Assembly (NCBI RefSeq): GCF_003369565.1
Contig: NZ_PIOD01000030.1
Coordinates: 1-63,059, forward strand
Direction: 5' to 3'
Source: Oceanobacillus chungangensis
Lineage (GTDB): Bacteria; Bacillota; Bacilli; Bacillales; Amphibacillaceae
Length of the DNA: 63,059 nucleotides
The notes under the pieces were generated by a model, which was not told the DNA's origin, did not search any database, and was given only the letters and a program-made list of their open reading frames with translations. Both the position numbers and the translations under genes were made by a program. This document shows positions 18,080 to 26,692 of the stretch, piece by piece; position 1 is the first letter of the stretch; each line of letters opens with the position of its first letter.

Positions 18080-19369
18080 ATGAAAACCTCCAGAATTCCT
18101 GGTTTCTATAAAATGACTGTTAACGAGCGGCAGGATTTGATTAAAGAATTGCATCCTTTTTCTAAGCAGGAAGAAGATGAATTTTTTTCTAGTGTTCCAT
18201 TAGCGATTGATACTGCTGATAATATGATTGAAAATGTCATTGGCACCTTTCAATTACCGTTAGGATTAGGATTGAATTTCCTAATAAACGGGAAAGACTA
18301 TGTTGTACCAATGGCAATTGAGGAAGCATCTGTTGTTGCCTCAGCAAGTCATATTGCGAAAATTGTCAGACAGGCTGGCGGTTTTACGACGGAAGCAACG
18401 GAAAGAGTGATGATTGGACAGATCCAGGTCATCGGCTGCTCTGATTTTTATGCTGCAAAAGAGGCAATAATAACAGATAAGGAAAATATCATCATGGCTG
18501 CGAACGCGGCCTATCCTAGCATTGTTGCTAGAGGTGGCGGTGCAAAGGATTTGGAAGTACGAATCTTGAATGAAGAATCGGATTCCGAGTATGGCCGAAT
18601 GATAGTCGTACACCTCTACATCAATACAGTTGACGCAATGGGTGCGAATATTATTAATACGATGGTCGAATCTGTTGCACCTATAGTCGAAGAAATTACA
18701 AATGGCAAAGTGTACTTGCGAATTTTATCAAATTATGCTGATAGAAACTTGGCACGTGCACGTTGTGTCATTCCCCCAGCATTGCTTGAAACTGGAGAGT
18801 TTTCCGGTGAAGAAGTGCGGGATGGTGTGATCTATGCATTTGAATTTGCAGATTCAGATCCATATCGTGCGGTAACGCATAATAAAGGAATAATGAATGG
18901 GATTGACCCGGTAGTAATTGCGACTGGTAATGACTGGAGAGCAGTTGAGGCTGGGGCTCATGCGTATGCAGCTAGAAGTGGTGCATATCGTTCAATGACA
19001 ACTTGGTCAAAGGATAAAGCAGGCAATCTAGTTGGTGAACTTGAATTACCAATGTCCGTTGGAACGGTTGGTGGTGCGACCAAGGTGCATCCACTTGCGA
19101 AGATGGCGTTGGATTTACTTGATATAAAATCGGCTCGAGAATTGGCCCAAGTAATTGTTGCGGTAGGTCTAGCACAAAACCTTGGAGCATTAAAAGCATT
19201 AGTAACAGATGGTATTCAGAAGGGGCATATGGCCTTGCATTCTCGTTCTGTTGCAATTGCCGCAGGAGCTACAGGGGAGATGGTTGACATCGTTGCAAAA
19301 GAACTAATAGAAACGAAACAAATCCGTGTTGGAAAAGCTATAGAATTGGTGGAAAAATATACAAAATGA
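18080..19369 (+). CDS. mvaA: Hydroxymethylglutaryl-CoA reductase, class II
   Basis: A 429-residue enzyme interconverting HMG-CoA and mevalonate, class II type. It carries ENVIG with the catalytic Glu, VPMAIEEASVVASAS, DAMGANIINT with the substrate/NAD(P)-loop, the GIDPVVIATGNDWRAVEAGAHAYAARS region and the catalytic His in MALHSRSVA. AGAAGGATG precedes the ATG. First gene of a four-gene operon; it supplies mevalonate to mvk, whose ATG overlaps its stop (ATGA). HMG-CoA synthase is not in the window. Confidence 0.95.
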   Translation: MKTSRIPGFYKMTVNERQDLIKELHPFSKQEEDEFFSSVPLAIDTADNMIENVIGTFQLPLGLGLNFLINGKDYVVPMAIEEASVVASASHIAKIVRQAGGFTTEATERVMIGQIQVIGCSDFYAAKEAIITDKENIIMAANAAYPSIVARGGGAKDLEVRILNEESDSEYGRMIVVHLYINTVDAMGANIINTMVESVAPIVEEITNGKVYLRILSNYADRNLARARCVIPPALLETGEFSGEEVRDGVIYAFEFADSDPYRAVTHNKGIMNGIDPVVIATGNDWRAVEAGAHAYAARSGAYRSMTTWSKDKAGNLVGELELPMSVGTVGGATKVHPLAKMALDLLDIKSARELAQVIVAVGLAQNLGALKALVTDGIQKGHMALHSRSVAIAAGATGEMVDIVAKELIETKQIRVGKAIELVEKYTK

Positions 19370-20328
19370 GTGCAGAGAAAGTAACAACTACAGAGAAAAC
19401 AGCTATTGGTGTAGCTCATAGTAAATTAATTTTGATTGGAGAGCATGCGGTTGTACACGGGCAACCGGCCATTGCTATTCCCTTCCCATTAATTGGTGTT
19501 GAAACGGCGATCGAATATGTACCAGGTTCCATTAAGCTGGACAGCACATTTTATCATGGACCCCTTGATTTAGCTCCTGAATCATTACAAGGAATTGTTA
19601 AATGTATTAAGGGTACATTAGAGTACCTTGAATTACCTTGTCAGGATTTATTAATTCGGATCAACTCTTCCATTCCTCCTGGTAAAGGACTTGGTTCGAG
19701 TGCTTCTGTGGCGATTTCAGTAATCAGGTCATTGTTTGCTTATGCCGAAATGAGCTATTCAGATCAGGAACTATTGGATTTAGCGAATATTGCGGAGACT
19801 GTCGCACATGGTTCGCCGAGCGGTTTAGATACCCTTACCATTACTTCCGATTTACCAGTTTGGTTTGAAAGGGAGCAACCTGTTGACTATATTAAGCCAA
19901 GCGATGACTTCTATTTTATCGTTGCTGATTCCGGGAGATATGGTGACACTCGGTCATCGGTTGAAACAGTAGCGCGTTTATTGAAGACTGCTCCGAAACG
20001 AATTCAGCAGAAGTTAGATCGAATTGGTGAATTAACGTTTCAAGCGAAGCATGCTTTGGAAAGAGCAAGTAAGCAATTTTTAGGTCAACTATTAAATGAA
20101 GCACAAAAGGAATTGGAAACACTAGGTGTAAGTGACGCAGGTTTAAATCGTCTCATTCATTTTGCCCGTAAAGAGGGTGCACTTGGTGCAAAATTAACCG
20201 GTGGCGGAAATGGTGGTTGTATTATTGCCCTTGCGAAGGACGAAGTACATTCTAGACAGCTTGCAGAGAAATTAAAAAACTATGGTGCACACGCAGTTTG
20301 GCCGCTTGTTTTAAAGAAACAAGGCTAG
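19366..20328 (+). CDS. mvk: Mevalonate kinase
   Basis: A 320-residue GHMP kinase forming 5-phosphomevalonate. Motif 1 KLILIGEHAVVHGQPAIA, the phosphate loop PPGKGLGSSASVA (about 103-115), GSPSGLDT and motif 3 GAKLTGGGNGGC are in place. Overlaps mvaA by four bases, indicating translational coupling. Confidence 0.95.
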   Translation: MSAEKVTTTEKTAIGVAHSKLILIGEHAVVHGQPAIAIPFPLIGVETAIEYVPGSIKLDSTFYHGPLDLAPESLQGIVKCIKGTLEYLELPCQDLLIRINSSIPPGKGLGSSASVAISVIRSLFAYAEMSYSDQELLDLANIAETVAHGSPSGLDTLTITSDLPVWFEREQPVDYIKPSDDFYFIVADSGRYGDTRSSVETVARLLKTAPKRIQQKLDRIGELTFQAKHALERASKQFLGQLLNEAQKELETLGVSDAGLNRLIHFARKEGALGAKLTGGGNGGCIIALAKDEVHSRQLAEKLKNYGAHAVWPLVLKKQG

Positions 20329-20362
20329 GTATGTGCAGTCATAGAAGTATTAAAGGGGAATT

Positions 20363-21343
20363 ATGATGAAAGCTACAGCGAGAGCTCATACAAATATAGC
20401 GCTAATCAAATATTGGGGAAAGCGTGAGGAAGCATTAATTTTGCCAACGAACAATAGTCTTTCTCTAACGTTAGATGGTTTTTATACGACAACAACGGTG
20501 GACTTTCGTGAGGCGTTATCACAGGACGTTTTTATGCTGAATGACGAGGCGGTTACTGGCGAAGCGTATCAACGTGTAACGAAATTTCTCGATTTAATTC
20601 GCGGACTTTCGGGGAAAACGGACTTGTACGCAAATGTCCATTCGATCAATGAAGTACCAACAGCAGCTGGCTTTGCTTCTTCTGCATCTGGGTTTGCAGC
20701 ACTTGCTGCTGCTGGTGCGAAGGCGATTGGACTTAACTTAAGCGACCAAGAGCTTTCGCGTTTAACACGTCAAGGCTCTGGTTCTGCTTGTCGATCAATC
20801 TATGGTGGGTTTGCAGAATGGGAAATGGGTACCCGACAGGACGGTTCTGATTCCTATGCAGTGCCGATTGCTTCCAAAGAGCATTGGGATATTCGAGTTG
20901 CTGCCGTTGTGCTTTCTTCTACGATGAAGAAGGTGTCGAGTCGTGCTGGAATGAAACGAACAGTGGAAACTTCGCCATTTTATCCTGGCTGGATTGAAAG
21001 TATTCCGAATGACCTAAACGGGATAAAAGCAGGCATCCAAGAGAAGGATTTTGAAAAGGTAGGAGCGATTGCAGAAGCTAATTGCTTGAAGATGCATGCA
21101 ACGACGCTTGGTGCTAACCCTCCATTTACTTACTGGCATGATACGACATTACGTGTGATGCATACCGTACAGGAAATGCGGGCGAACGGAATTCCTGCAT
21201 ATTTCACAATTGATGCGGGACCAAATGTGAAGGTTCTCTATTTACCAGAGGATGAAGCAAGAGTTGAGGAAACGCTTCGTAACATTGCTGGTGTGACCGA
21301 TGTACGCTTAAGTAAGGCAGGATCAGGAATAACCTATCTATAG
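20363..21343 (+). CDS. mvaD: Diphosphomevalonate decarboxylase
   Basis: A 326-residue GHMP-fold enzyme converting mevalonate diphosphate to isopentenyl diphosphate with ATP. Diagnostic parts: TNIALIKYWGKR at the N-terminus, PTNNSLSLTL, the AAGFASSASGFAALA phosphate loop and GSACRSIYGGFAEW; the IDAGPNVKVLY segment near the C-terminus is typical. AAAGGGGAA precedes the tandem ATG codons; either may start. Confidence 0.95.
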   Translation: MMKATARAHTNIALIKYWGKREEALILPTNNSLSLTLDGFYTTTTVDFREALSQDVFMLNDEAVTGEAYQRVTKFLDLIRGLSGKTDLYANVHSINEVPTAAGFASSASGFAALAAAGAKAIGLNLSDQELSRLTRQGSGSACRSIYGGFAEWEMGTRQDGSDSYAVPIASKEHWDIRVAAVVLSSTMKKVSSRAGMKRTVETSPFYPGWIESIPNDLNGIKAGIQEKDFEKVGAIAEANCLKMHATTLGANPPFTYWHDTTLRVMHTVQEMRANGIPAYFTIDAGPNVKVLYLPEDEARVEETLRNIAGVTDVRLSKAGSGITYL

Positions 21344-21352
21344 GGGTTGAAC

Positions 21353-22447
21353 GTGTTGGCAATTACGATAAAAGTACCTGGGAAATTAATGATAGCAGGA
21401 GAATTCGCGGTTCTCGAGCCATACCATAATTTAGCGGTGCTGGCTGTGGACCGATTTGTTTATGCAAAAATAGAGGGGCATCATGAAAATCGCTTAACAT
21501 TACAGGATTTCGGGCTTGAAAATTTAAATTTCCACTTTACTAATAGTAAGGTGGAAATCGCTAGTAATGATCGTCGAACCCGTTTTGTTGGTGATGCAAT
21601 GACAATAGTATTGACATACTTAAAAGAGAAAGGGATTACTCCAGATCCGTTCCACCTTTCGATTAAAAGTGAGCTCGATGATGCATCTGGTGTGAAGTAT
21701 GGATTAGGCTCGAGTGCTGCGGTTGTAACCTCTGTCATCACTGCGATACTAACAAAACTCCTTCCTTCAAAGCCGGAGAAGGAATTAATTTTTAAACTTG
21801 CTGCTATCTCTCATGTGGAAACACAGGGGAATGGGTCAGGTGCAGATGTTGCAGCATCCTCTTACGGAGGATTACTAAAATATGCATCGTTCCAAGCAGA
21901 GTGGCTGCATAGTGAATACATAGCAAGTAATTCAATTTCTGAACTTGTAGCAAAAGAATGGCGTTATTTTTCGGTGAAGCCAATGAGGCTACCACAAAAT
22001 ATCCATTTTTGTGTCGGTTGGACAGGAAAACCGGCGTCGACTGCGAAACTTGTCGATGTGATAGGACAATTAAAGTCGGATAATCTCGAGCAGTATGAGA
22101 AATTCCTGCAAGATAGTGAAGCGGCGGTTCGGACTTTCTTTAAGGGAATGGAAGAGGAATCAATTGCCGATTTACTAGAAGGGGTTAAGGCAAATCGACA
22201 AGCACTTGCTACTGTTGGGAAGCATGCGAATGCCTCAATTGAGACACCATTACTTACGACATTATGCGATTTAGCAGAACAGTTCGGTGGTGCAGGGAAG
22301 CCTTCTGGTGCAGGGGGCGGCGATTGTGGGATTGCTTTTATGCCTTCTCATGAGCAAGCAAAGAAATTAATGCATGCCTGGGAAGAAGCTGGGATTAAAC
22401 CATTAGCAATCCGGCCAAATTCGCAAGGTGCAATTGAAATTGGGTAA
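21353..22447 (+). CDS. mvaK2: Phosphomevalonate kinase
   Basis: A 364-residue GHMP kinase making mevalonate diphosphate. N-terminal VPGKLMIAGEFAVLEP, phosphate loop YGLGSSAAVVTSV and GSGADVAASSYGGLL followed by the C-terminal GAGGGDCGIAF match MvaK2. GTG 21353 has AGGGG 7 bases upstream; TTG at 21347 or 21356 are alternatives. Gene order mvaA-mvk-mvaD-mvaK2 places the last-acting decarboxylase before this kinase. Confidence 0.93.
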   Translation: MLAITIKVPGKLMIAGEFAVLEPYHNLAVLAVDRFVYAKIEGHHENRLTLQDFGLENLNFHFTNSKVEIASNDRRTRFVGDAMTIVLTYLKEKGITPDPFHLSIKSELDDASGVKYGLGSSAAVVTSVITAILTKLLPSKPEKELIFKLAAISHVETQGNGSGADVAASSYGGLLKYASFQAEWLHSEYIASNSISELVAKEWRYFSVKPMRLPQNIHFCVGWTGKPASTAKLVDVIGQLKSDNLEQYEKFLQDSEAAVRTFFKGMEEESIADLLEGVKANRQALATVGKHANASIETPLLTTLCDLAEQFGGAGKPSGAGGGDCGIAFMPSHEQAKKLMHAWEEAGIKPLAIRPNSQGAIEIG

Positions 22448-22467
22448 AGAAATATAACATCATGATT

Positions 22468-22517
22468 AAAAGACATAAATGCTCAATATTACTTTCGAGC
22501 CTTCATGTCTTTTTTCT
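22468..22517 (+). terminator. Terminator of the mevalonate operon
   Basis: AAAGACAT...GCTC / GAGC...ATGTCTTTTTT hairpin after the operon. Confidence 0.75.
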
Positions 22518-22556
22518 TCTGTCTATTATCAAAGGAGTCATTCATCCTTGGTTCAT

Positions 22557-22703
22557 CTAGTAGTTTAAGTATTCATTGATTAGTCTGTCCAATTTCATGC
22601 TAGACGAAATGACAGCTTCTGAGGTTAATTCGTATTTATCACTTAATTGAATCATTTCTTGACGGCATACTTCAATTTTTTCTAATAATATAGATTTACT
22701 CAC
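22557..22703 (-). CDS. Spo0E-like aspartyl-phosphate phosphatase
   Basis: A 48-residue protein reading MSKSILLEKIEVCRQEMIQL and then SDKYELTSEAVISSSMKLDR before LINEYLNY. The helical hairpin size and the Ser-x-x-Leu-Asp motif (SMKLD) are those of Spo0E-like phosphatases (PF09388), which dephosphorylate Spo0A-P and hold back sporulation. GTG start with a strong ATAGGAGGA site. It lies alone on the minus strand between the mevalonate operon and sigW. Confidence 0.85.
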   Translation of the reverse strand: MSKSILLEKIEVCRQEMIQLSDKYELTSEAVISSSMKLDRLINEYLNY

Positions 22704-22819
22704 AAAATTGTCCTCCTATCTAGTATACTATACTAAGAAATTACCCAAATAAATGCAATTATAAACTTATTACATTTTTGTGACAAAGGAAAAACAAAGT
22801 GATTTTTCTTAGGATTATC

Positions 22820-22845
22820 TGAAACCTTTTTAAAACCAATTCGTA
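22820..22845 (+). promoter_or_regulatory. SigW-type ECF promoter (autoregulation)
   Basis: TGAAAC (-35) at 22820-22825, 16-bp spacer, CGTA (-10) at 22842-22845: the exact consensus and spacing of B. subtilis SigW promoters, 34 bp before sigW. Confidence 0.88.
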
Positions 22846-22878
22846 TTATAAATACCGCAAGCAAGCGGAGGTAGCTGA

Positions 22879-23442
22879 ATGGATCAAATAATTAGAGATA
22901 AAATAAAACAGGTGAAAAAGGGAGATCAAGCAGCCTTTAGTGATGTTGTTGAATATTATCAACATAAAATTTACCAACATTGTTATCGAATGCTTGGAAA
23001 TGCACACGAAGCCGAGGATATGGCGCAGGAGGCATTTATTCGTGCTTATGTAAACATCGATTCCTTTGATGATGGGAGAAAGTTCTCAACGTGGTTATAT
23101 CGGATTGCGACCAATTTAACGATTGATCGAATTCGCAAGCGAAAGCCGGACTTTTTTCTTGATGCTGAGATAAAAGGGACAGAGGGGTTAGATATGTATT
23201 CCCAGCTCGCTAGTACGTATATTTCCCCTAGCGATAAAGTGGAGGGCATTGAATTACAACGTTATATCCATCACGAAATTTCTGAACTTCCTCCGAAGTA
23301 TCGGAGTATTATTATTTTACGTTATATCGAGGAGTTCTCCCTTCAAGAAATTAGTGAAATTCTAGACATCCCATTAGGAACGGTAAAAACCCGTATCCAC
23401 CGAGGAAGGGAAGCTTTAAGGAAGAGGCTTCGTCATGTGTAA
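22879..23442 (+). CDS. sigW: RNA polymerase ECF sigma factor SigW
   Basis: A 187-residue ECF sigma factor that directs the cell-envelope stress regulon. Region 2 covers about 22-95 (HKIYQHCYRMLGNAHEAEDMAQEAFIRAY, then FSTWLYRIATNLTIDRIRK) and region 4 about 125-180 (LPPKYRSIIILRYIEEFSLQEISEILDIPLGTVKTRIHRGRE). GGAGGTAG before the ATG. Preceded by its own type of promoter and followed 8 bases later by its anti-sigma gene. Confidence 0.97.
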   Translation: MDQIIRDKIKQVKKGDQAAFSDVVEYYQHKIYQHCYRMLGNAHEAEDMAQEAFIRAYVNIDSFDDGRKFSTWLYRIATNLTIDRIRKRKPDFFLDAEIKGTEGLDMYSQLASTYISPSDKVEGIELQRYIHHEISELPPKYRSIIILRYIEEFSLQEISEILDIPLGTVKTRIHRGREALRKRLRHV

Positions 23443-23450
23443 AGGAGAGT

Positions 23451-24098
23451 GTGATCCACTTGAATGCTCATAGTGAATCAATTGCATTAATGCATAAATA
23501 TTTAGATGGTGATTTAAATAAAACAGAAGAACAAAAGCTACAAGGACATTTGGAGGACTGTGAAGACTGCCAAGCACATCTTCGCGAACTGAAACGAACA
23601 ATTACATTGCTCCAAAGCGCAGAACATATAAAGGCACCAGCTAACTTCACGGATAAAGTAATGAATAATTTACCGAAAGAGAAGAAACGTATGATATACA
23701 AGCGCTGGGTCAAGTCTCACCCATTTATTGTTGCTGCCGCAGTATTCTTTATCTTTATGCTAGGTGGTATGTTTACTGATTGGAATCAAGATAGCCAGCT
23801 CGTTGTCTCGAAACAGGAAAACCTAATCATCCAAGGTGATACTGTCATCGTTCCTGAGGGTGTTGTTGTTGAAGGGGATTTACTCGTTAAGAATGGAAAT
23901 TTAATTATCGAGGGTGTAATCGATGGCGATGTAACGATAGTGAATGGCGAATTGATTGAAAGTACTTCTCTGGATGGTGAGGGGCTCATGGCCTCTGTCG
24001 GTGAAATTAACGGCGAGCTACAGACTGTTAATCGCATGTTTGACTGGTTATGGTACCAGATTAAAAGCTTTTTCTCTGGCGTGTTTTCGACTGATTGA
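23451..24098 (+). CDS. rsiW: Anti-sigma-W factor RsiW
   Basis: A membrane-bound anti-sigma factor of about 215 residues. The cytoplasmic zinc-finger domain shows MHKYLDGDL and the His-x3-Cys-x2-Cys motif in HLEDCEDC; one membrane segment lies at about 84-104; the outer part is beta-rich, with repeats like VVEGDLLVKNGNLIIEGVIDGDV. Regulated proteolysis would release SigW. The start is uncertain: GTG 23451 is only 3 bases from GGAG and TTG 23460 is 12 bases away. Confidence 0.93.
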   Translation: MIHLNAHSESIALMHKYLDGDLNKTEEQKLQGHLEDCEDCQAHLRELKRTITLLQSAEHIKAPANFTDKVMNNLPKEKKRMIYKRWVKSHPFIVAAAVFFIFMLGGMFTDWNQDSQLVVSKQENLIIQGDTVIVPEGVVVEGDLLVKNGNLIIEGVIDGDVTIVNGELIESTSLDGEGLMASVGEINGELQTVNRMFDWLWYQIKSFFSGVFSTD

Positions 24099-24112
24099 TT
24101 AACAAATGATGG

Positions 24113-24165
24113 TTAGCCAAGTTTTTTGGTGACAGCCTTAGTTGCACTTAAGTAGTAAGAAATTT
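24113..24165 (-). repeat. Dispersed MITE-like repeat, copy D (inverted, partial)
   Basis: Read on the minus strand it gives TTAAGTGCAACTAAGGCTGT, then CACC and AAACTTGGCT, matching the core of copies B and C but lacking most of one arm. It sits between the rsiW stop and its terminator. Confidence 0.65.
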
Positions 24166-24177
24166 ATCAAAAAATCA

Positions 24178-24214
24178 AACCTGGATAAGCAGTTGGTTAT
24201 CCAGGTTATTTTAC
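24178..24214 (+). terminator. Terminator of sigW-rsiW
   Basis: AACCTGGATAA / TTATCCAGGTT perfect 11-bp stem followed by ATTTTAC. Confidence 0.85.
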
Positions 24215-24308
24215 AGAGGTTTTCTGAATTAGTGCTGCTTTTTGGTGTTAGACTATAGTAATTGCAACGAATAAACATGATTATTCCCATACATAAAGTT
24301 CAATTAGT

Positions 24309-24347
24309 ATTTAGTGGGATTCCCCATCACGACACTAAATGTTTTTT
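24309..24347 (+). terminator. Second terminator-like hairpin upstream of cdaA
   Basis: ATTTAGTG / CACTAAAT stem followed by GTTTTTTG. Confidence 0.6.
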
Positions 24348-24515
24348 GAATGAATTAAAGTTTTACTGGCAGGTAATCCCTGTAAAAAATTTGCGGTGAG
24401 GGTGCGGCTGCTTGTCATTGGGATAAAATGGAAAACCTATAAACTGATTGAATCTTGCCTTTTGGTGAAAATTATAAAAAACGCTTGTCCAATATATATA
24501 TAGGGCTTGCAATTG

Positions 24516-24524
24516 TGATATAAT
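24516..24524 (+). promoter_or_regulatory. Extended -10 promoter for cdaA operon
   Basis: TGATATAAT, an extended -10 box (TG-N-TATAAT), 60 bp before cdaA; no good -35 hexamer at the usual distance. Confidence 0.5.
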
Positions 24525-24586
24525 TATTTCTAGACTATTTATCAAATAGTGACAATTCATTTCAGGTGCAAAAGGGATGTGTGAAC

Positions 24587-25408
24587 ATGCTCGATGGGGG
24601 ATTCAACTTTTTTGAAGTACTTAGAATATGCATAGATATTGCTCTTGTCTGGTATGTTTTATATAAATTAATAATGCTAATAAAAGGTACAAAGGCAATT
24701 CAGTTATTAAAAGGAATTGCAGTAGTATTAGCGGTCTGGGGAATAAGTATTTTTCTGGATTTGCAAACAATCCGATATTTATCCAACCAAATTATTCTTT
24801 GGGGATTTCTAGCGATTATTATACTTTTCCAGCCGGAGTTAAGAAGGGCCCTTGAACAACTGGGGAGAGGGAATCTGTTTTCAAGAACGACGAGGTCTGA
24901 AGAAGAAATTATTACAAAGAAAATTGAAGCGATTATTGAGTCATGTAAATATATGGCAAAACGACGCATCGGCGCATTGATTTCAATCGAAGGGGAAACC
25001 GGAATCGGTGAATACGCTGAAACGGGGATTGAACTAGAAGGCAATTTAACACATCAACTATTAACGAATATATTTACACCGAATACACCACTACATGACG
25101 GTGCTGTTATCATAAAAGGCCAAAGAATTCTTGCTGCGGCTTGTTATCTCCCATTATCAGAAAGTCCATTTATTTCAAAGGAGTTAGGAACAAGACACCG
25201 AGCAGCGATGGGGATTAGTGAGGTTACAGATGCACTAACAATTGTCGTGTCTGAGGAAACCGGAGCTATTTCTTGTACAAAGAATGGTGAATTACACCGA
25301 GATATAGATGAGGAAAGACTTCGTCAAATGCTAATTGCCCACCTTATTTTATTCGAGAAGAACCCCAAACGCAGAACATGGAAATGGAGGGGGAGCAAGA
25401 ATGGATAA
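24587..25408 (+). CDS. cdaA: Diadenylate cyclase CdaA
   Basis: A 273-residue membrane enzyme that makes cyclic di-AMP from two ATP. Three N-terminal membrane segments (about 10-28, 35-55, 60-82) are followed by a coiled linker and the DAC domain (about 95-260) with the catalytic DGA in HDGAVII and the RHR in GTRHRAAMG. ATG 24587 has AAGGGA about 10 bases upstream; GTG 24566 and 24581 are alternatives. cdaA-cdaR-glmM is the conserved Firmicute operon in which CdaR and GlmM modulate the cyclase. Confidence 0.96.
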   Translation: MLDGGFNFFEVLRICIDIALVWYVLYKLIMLIKGTKAIQLLKGIAVVLAVWGISIFLDLQTIRYLSNQIILWGFLAIIILFQPELRRALEQLGRGNLFSRTTRSEEEIITKKIEAIIESCKYMAKRRIGALISIEGETGIGEYAETGIELEGNLTHQLLTNIFTPNTPLHDGAVIIKGQRILAAACYLPLSESPFISKELGTRHRAAMGISEVTDALTIVVSEETGAISCTKNGELHRDIDEERLRQMLIAHLILFEKNPKRRTWKWRGSKNG

Positions 25409-26627
25409 TTGGTTTAAGAGCAAGTGGTTTGTCAGAGCTATCTCATTAGCCTTTGCGGTGATATTATACTTTTTTGTAGATATCACGTTGAATTCGTCAG
25501 CGAACGACTCTAGCATTCCTAATAATCCAAACAATCTTCAAACACTCGAAGATGTTCCTGTCGATATAAAAATCAATGATGAGAATTATGTTGTAAGCGG
25601 GGTTCCGGATTATGTTACGGTTACGCTCTCTGGACCACCAGCTATTTTGACACCAACAACGTATCGACGTAATTTCGATGTGTATGTTGATCTGGAAGGA
25701 TTAGGAGAAGGAACACATATCGTTGAACTTGAATATAACATTACAAGTGAGTTAGAAGCCTATATCGAACCGAAAACAATCGAGGTTGAGATTGAGGAAA
25801 GAGCGAGTGAACAGTTTCAAGTTTCCGTTGATTTTATTAATCAAAATAAATTGCCAGAGGGCTATGAGCTTGGCGAATATAGTATCGAACCAGCTGAAGT
25901 AACGCTGACAAGCTCGAGAGCAGTTATTGATCAAATTGGTGTTGTCAGAGCATATGTTAATGTTGCTGGAATAGAGGGCCCTATTAAGAACCGGGAAGTT
26001 CCAGTGAATGTATACGATGGTCAGGGGAACGAGGTTAATGTAAGAATCGTCCCAGAAACAGTACAAGTTTCCGCAGAAATTATCAATCCAAGTAAAGAGG
26101 TACCAATCGAAGTAGTGACTACAGGTGAATTGTCTGCAGGTTATTCGTTGGAATCTGCTACTGCGACAATTGATGAGATAGAGATTTTTGGTAAGAGTGA
26201 TTTATTAGAGTCGATTACGAGCATCTCTACAGAAGCGATTGATTTATCGAAACTAACGGAATCTGGCACTGTTGACGTAGAGCTGGCACTGCCGGAGGGT
26301 GTGAAGGTTAAAGGAACTGCGACAATTGAAGTTGAGATAGAACTAGAGCAGACAAAAAAGCTCGAGAGTATCCCGATTAATATCGAAGGATTACAAGAAG
26401 GACAAGTTATCCGCTTCGCTCAGTCAGGGACGGATACAATCGATCTTGCGCTTGTAGGAAATGAGGCAACAGTAAAGGGAATTACGAATGAAGATTTTCA
26501 GGTCAATATTAATGTCAATGATTTAGACGAAGGACAGCATGAAGTACCAATTATAATCGAAGGTCCAGAATCTGAAGATTTAACGGTAACACCGGAATTT
26601 GAAGAAGTTCGAGTCGTAATTAACTAA
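25401..26627 (+). CDS. cdaR: CdaA regulatory protein CdaR (YbbR repeats)
   Basis: A 408-residue extracytoplasmic protein with one N-terminal membrane anchor (about 9-27) and four YbbR-like beta repeats (about 30-400). It binds CdaA and modulates c-di-AMP synthesis. ATG 25401 follows GGAGGGGGAGC and overlaps the cdaA stop by 8 bases; the frame open from 25335 adds 22 residues without a site. Confidence 0.95.
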   Translation: MDNWFKSKWFVRAISLAFAVILYFFVDITLNSSANDSSIPNNPNNLQTLEDVPVDIKINDENYVVSGVPDYVTVTLSGPPAILTPTTYRRNFDVYVDLEGLGEGTHIVELEYNITSELEAYIEPKTIEVEIEERASEQFQVSVDFINQNKLPEGYELGEYSIEPAEVTLTSSRAVIDQIGVVRAYVNVAGIEGPIKNREVPVNVYDGQGNEVNVRIVPETVQVSAEIINPSKEVPIEVVTTGELSAGYSLESATATIDEIEIFGKSDLLESITSISTEAIDLSKLTESGTVDVELALPEGVKVKGTATIEVEIELEQTKKLESIPINIEGLQEGQVIRFAQSGTDTIDLALVGNEATVKGITNEDFQVNINVNDLDEGQHEVPIIIEGPESEDLTVTPEFEEVRVVIN

Positions 26628-26692
26628 TAGATTGTTTCAAACAAGATAAAATGAATCATTGTTTGAAAGAGGAAGTAAAGGAGAGCTAAAAC

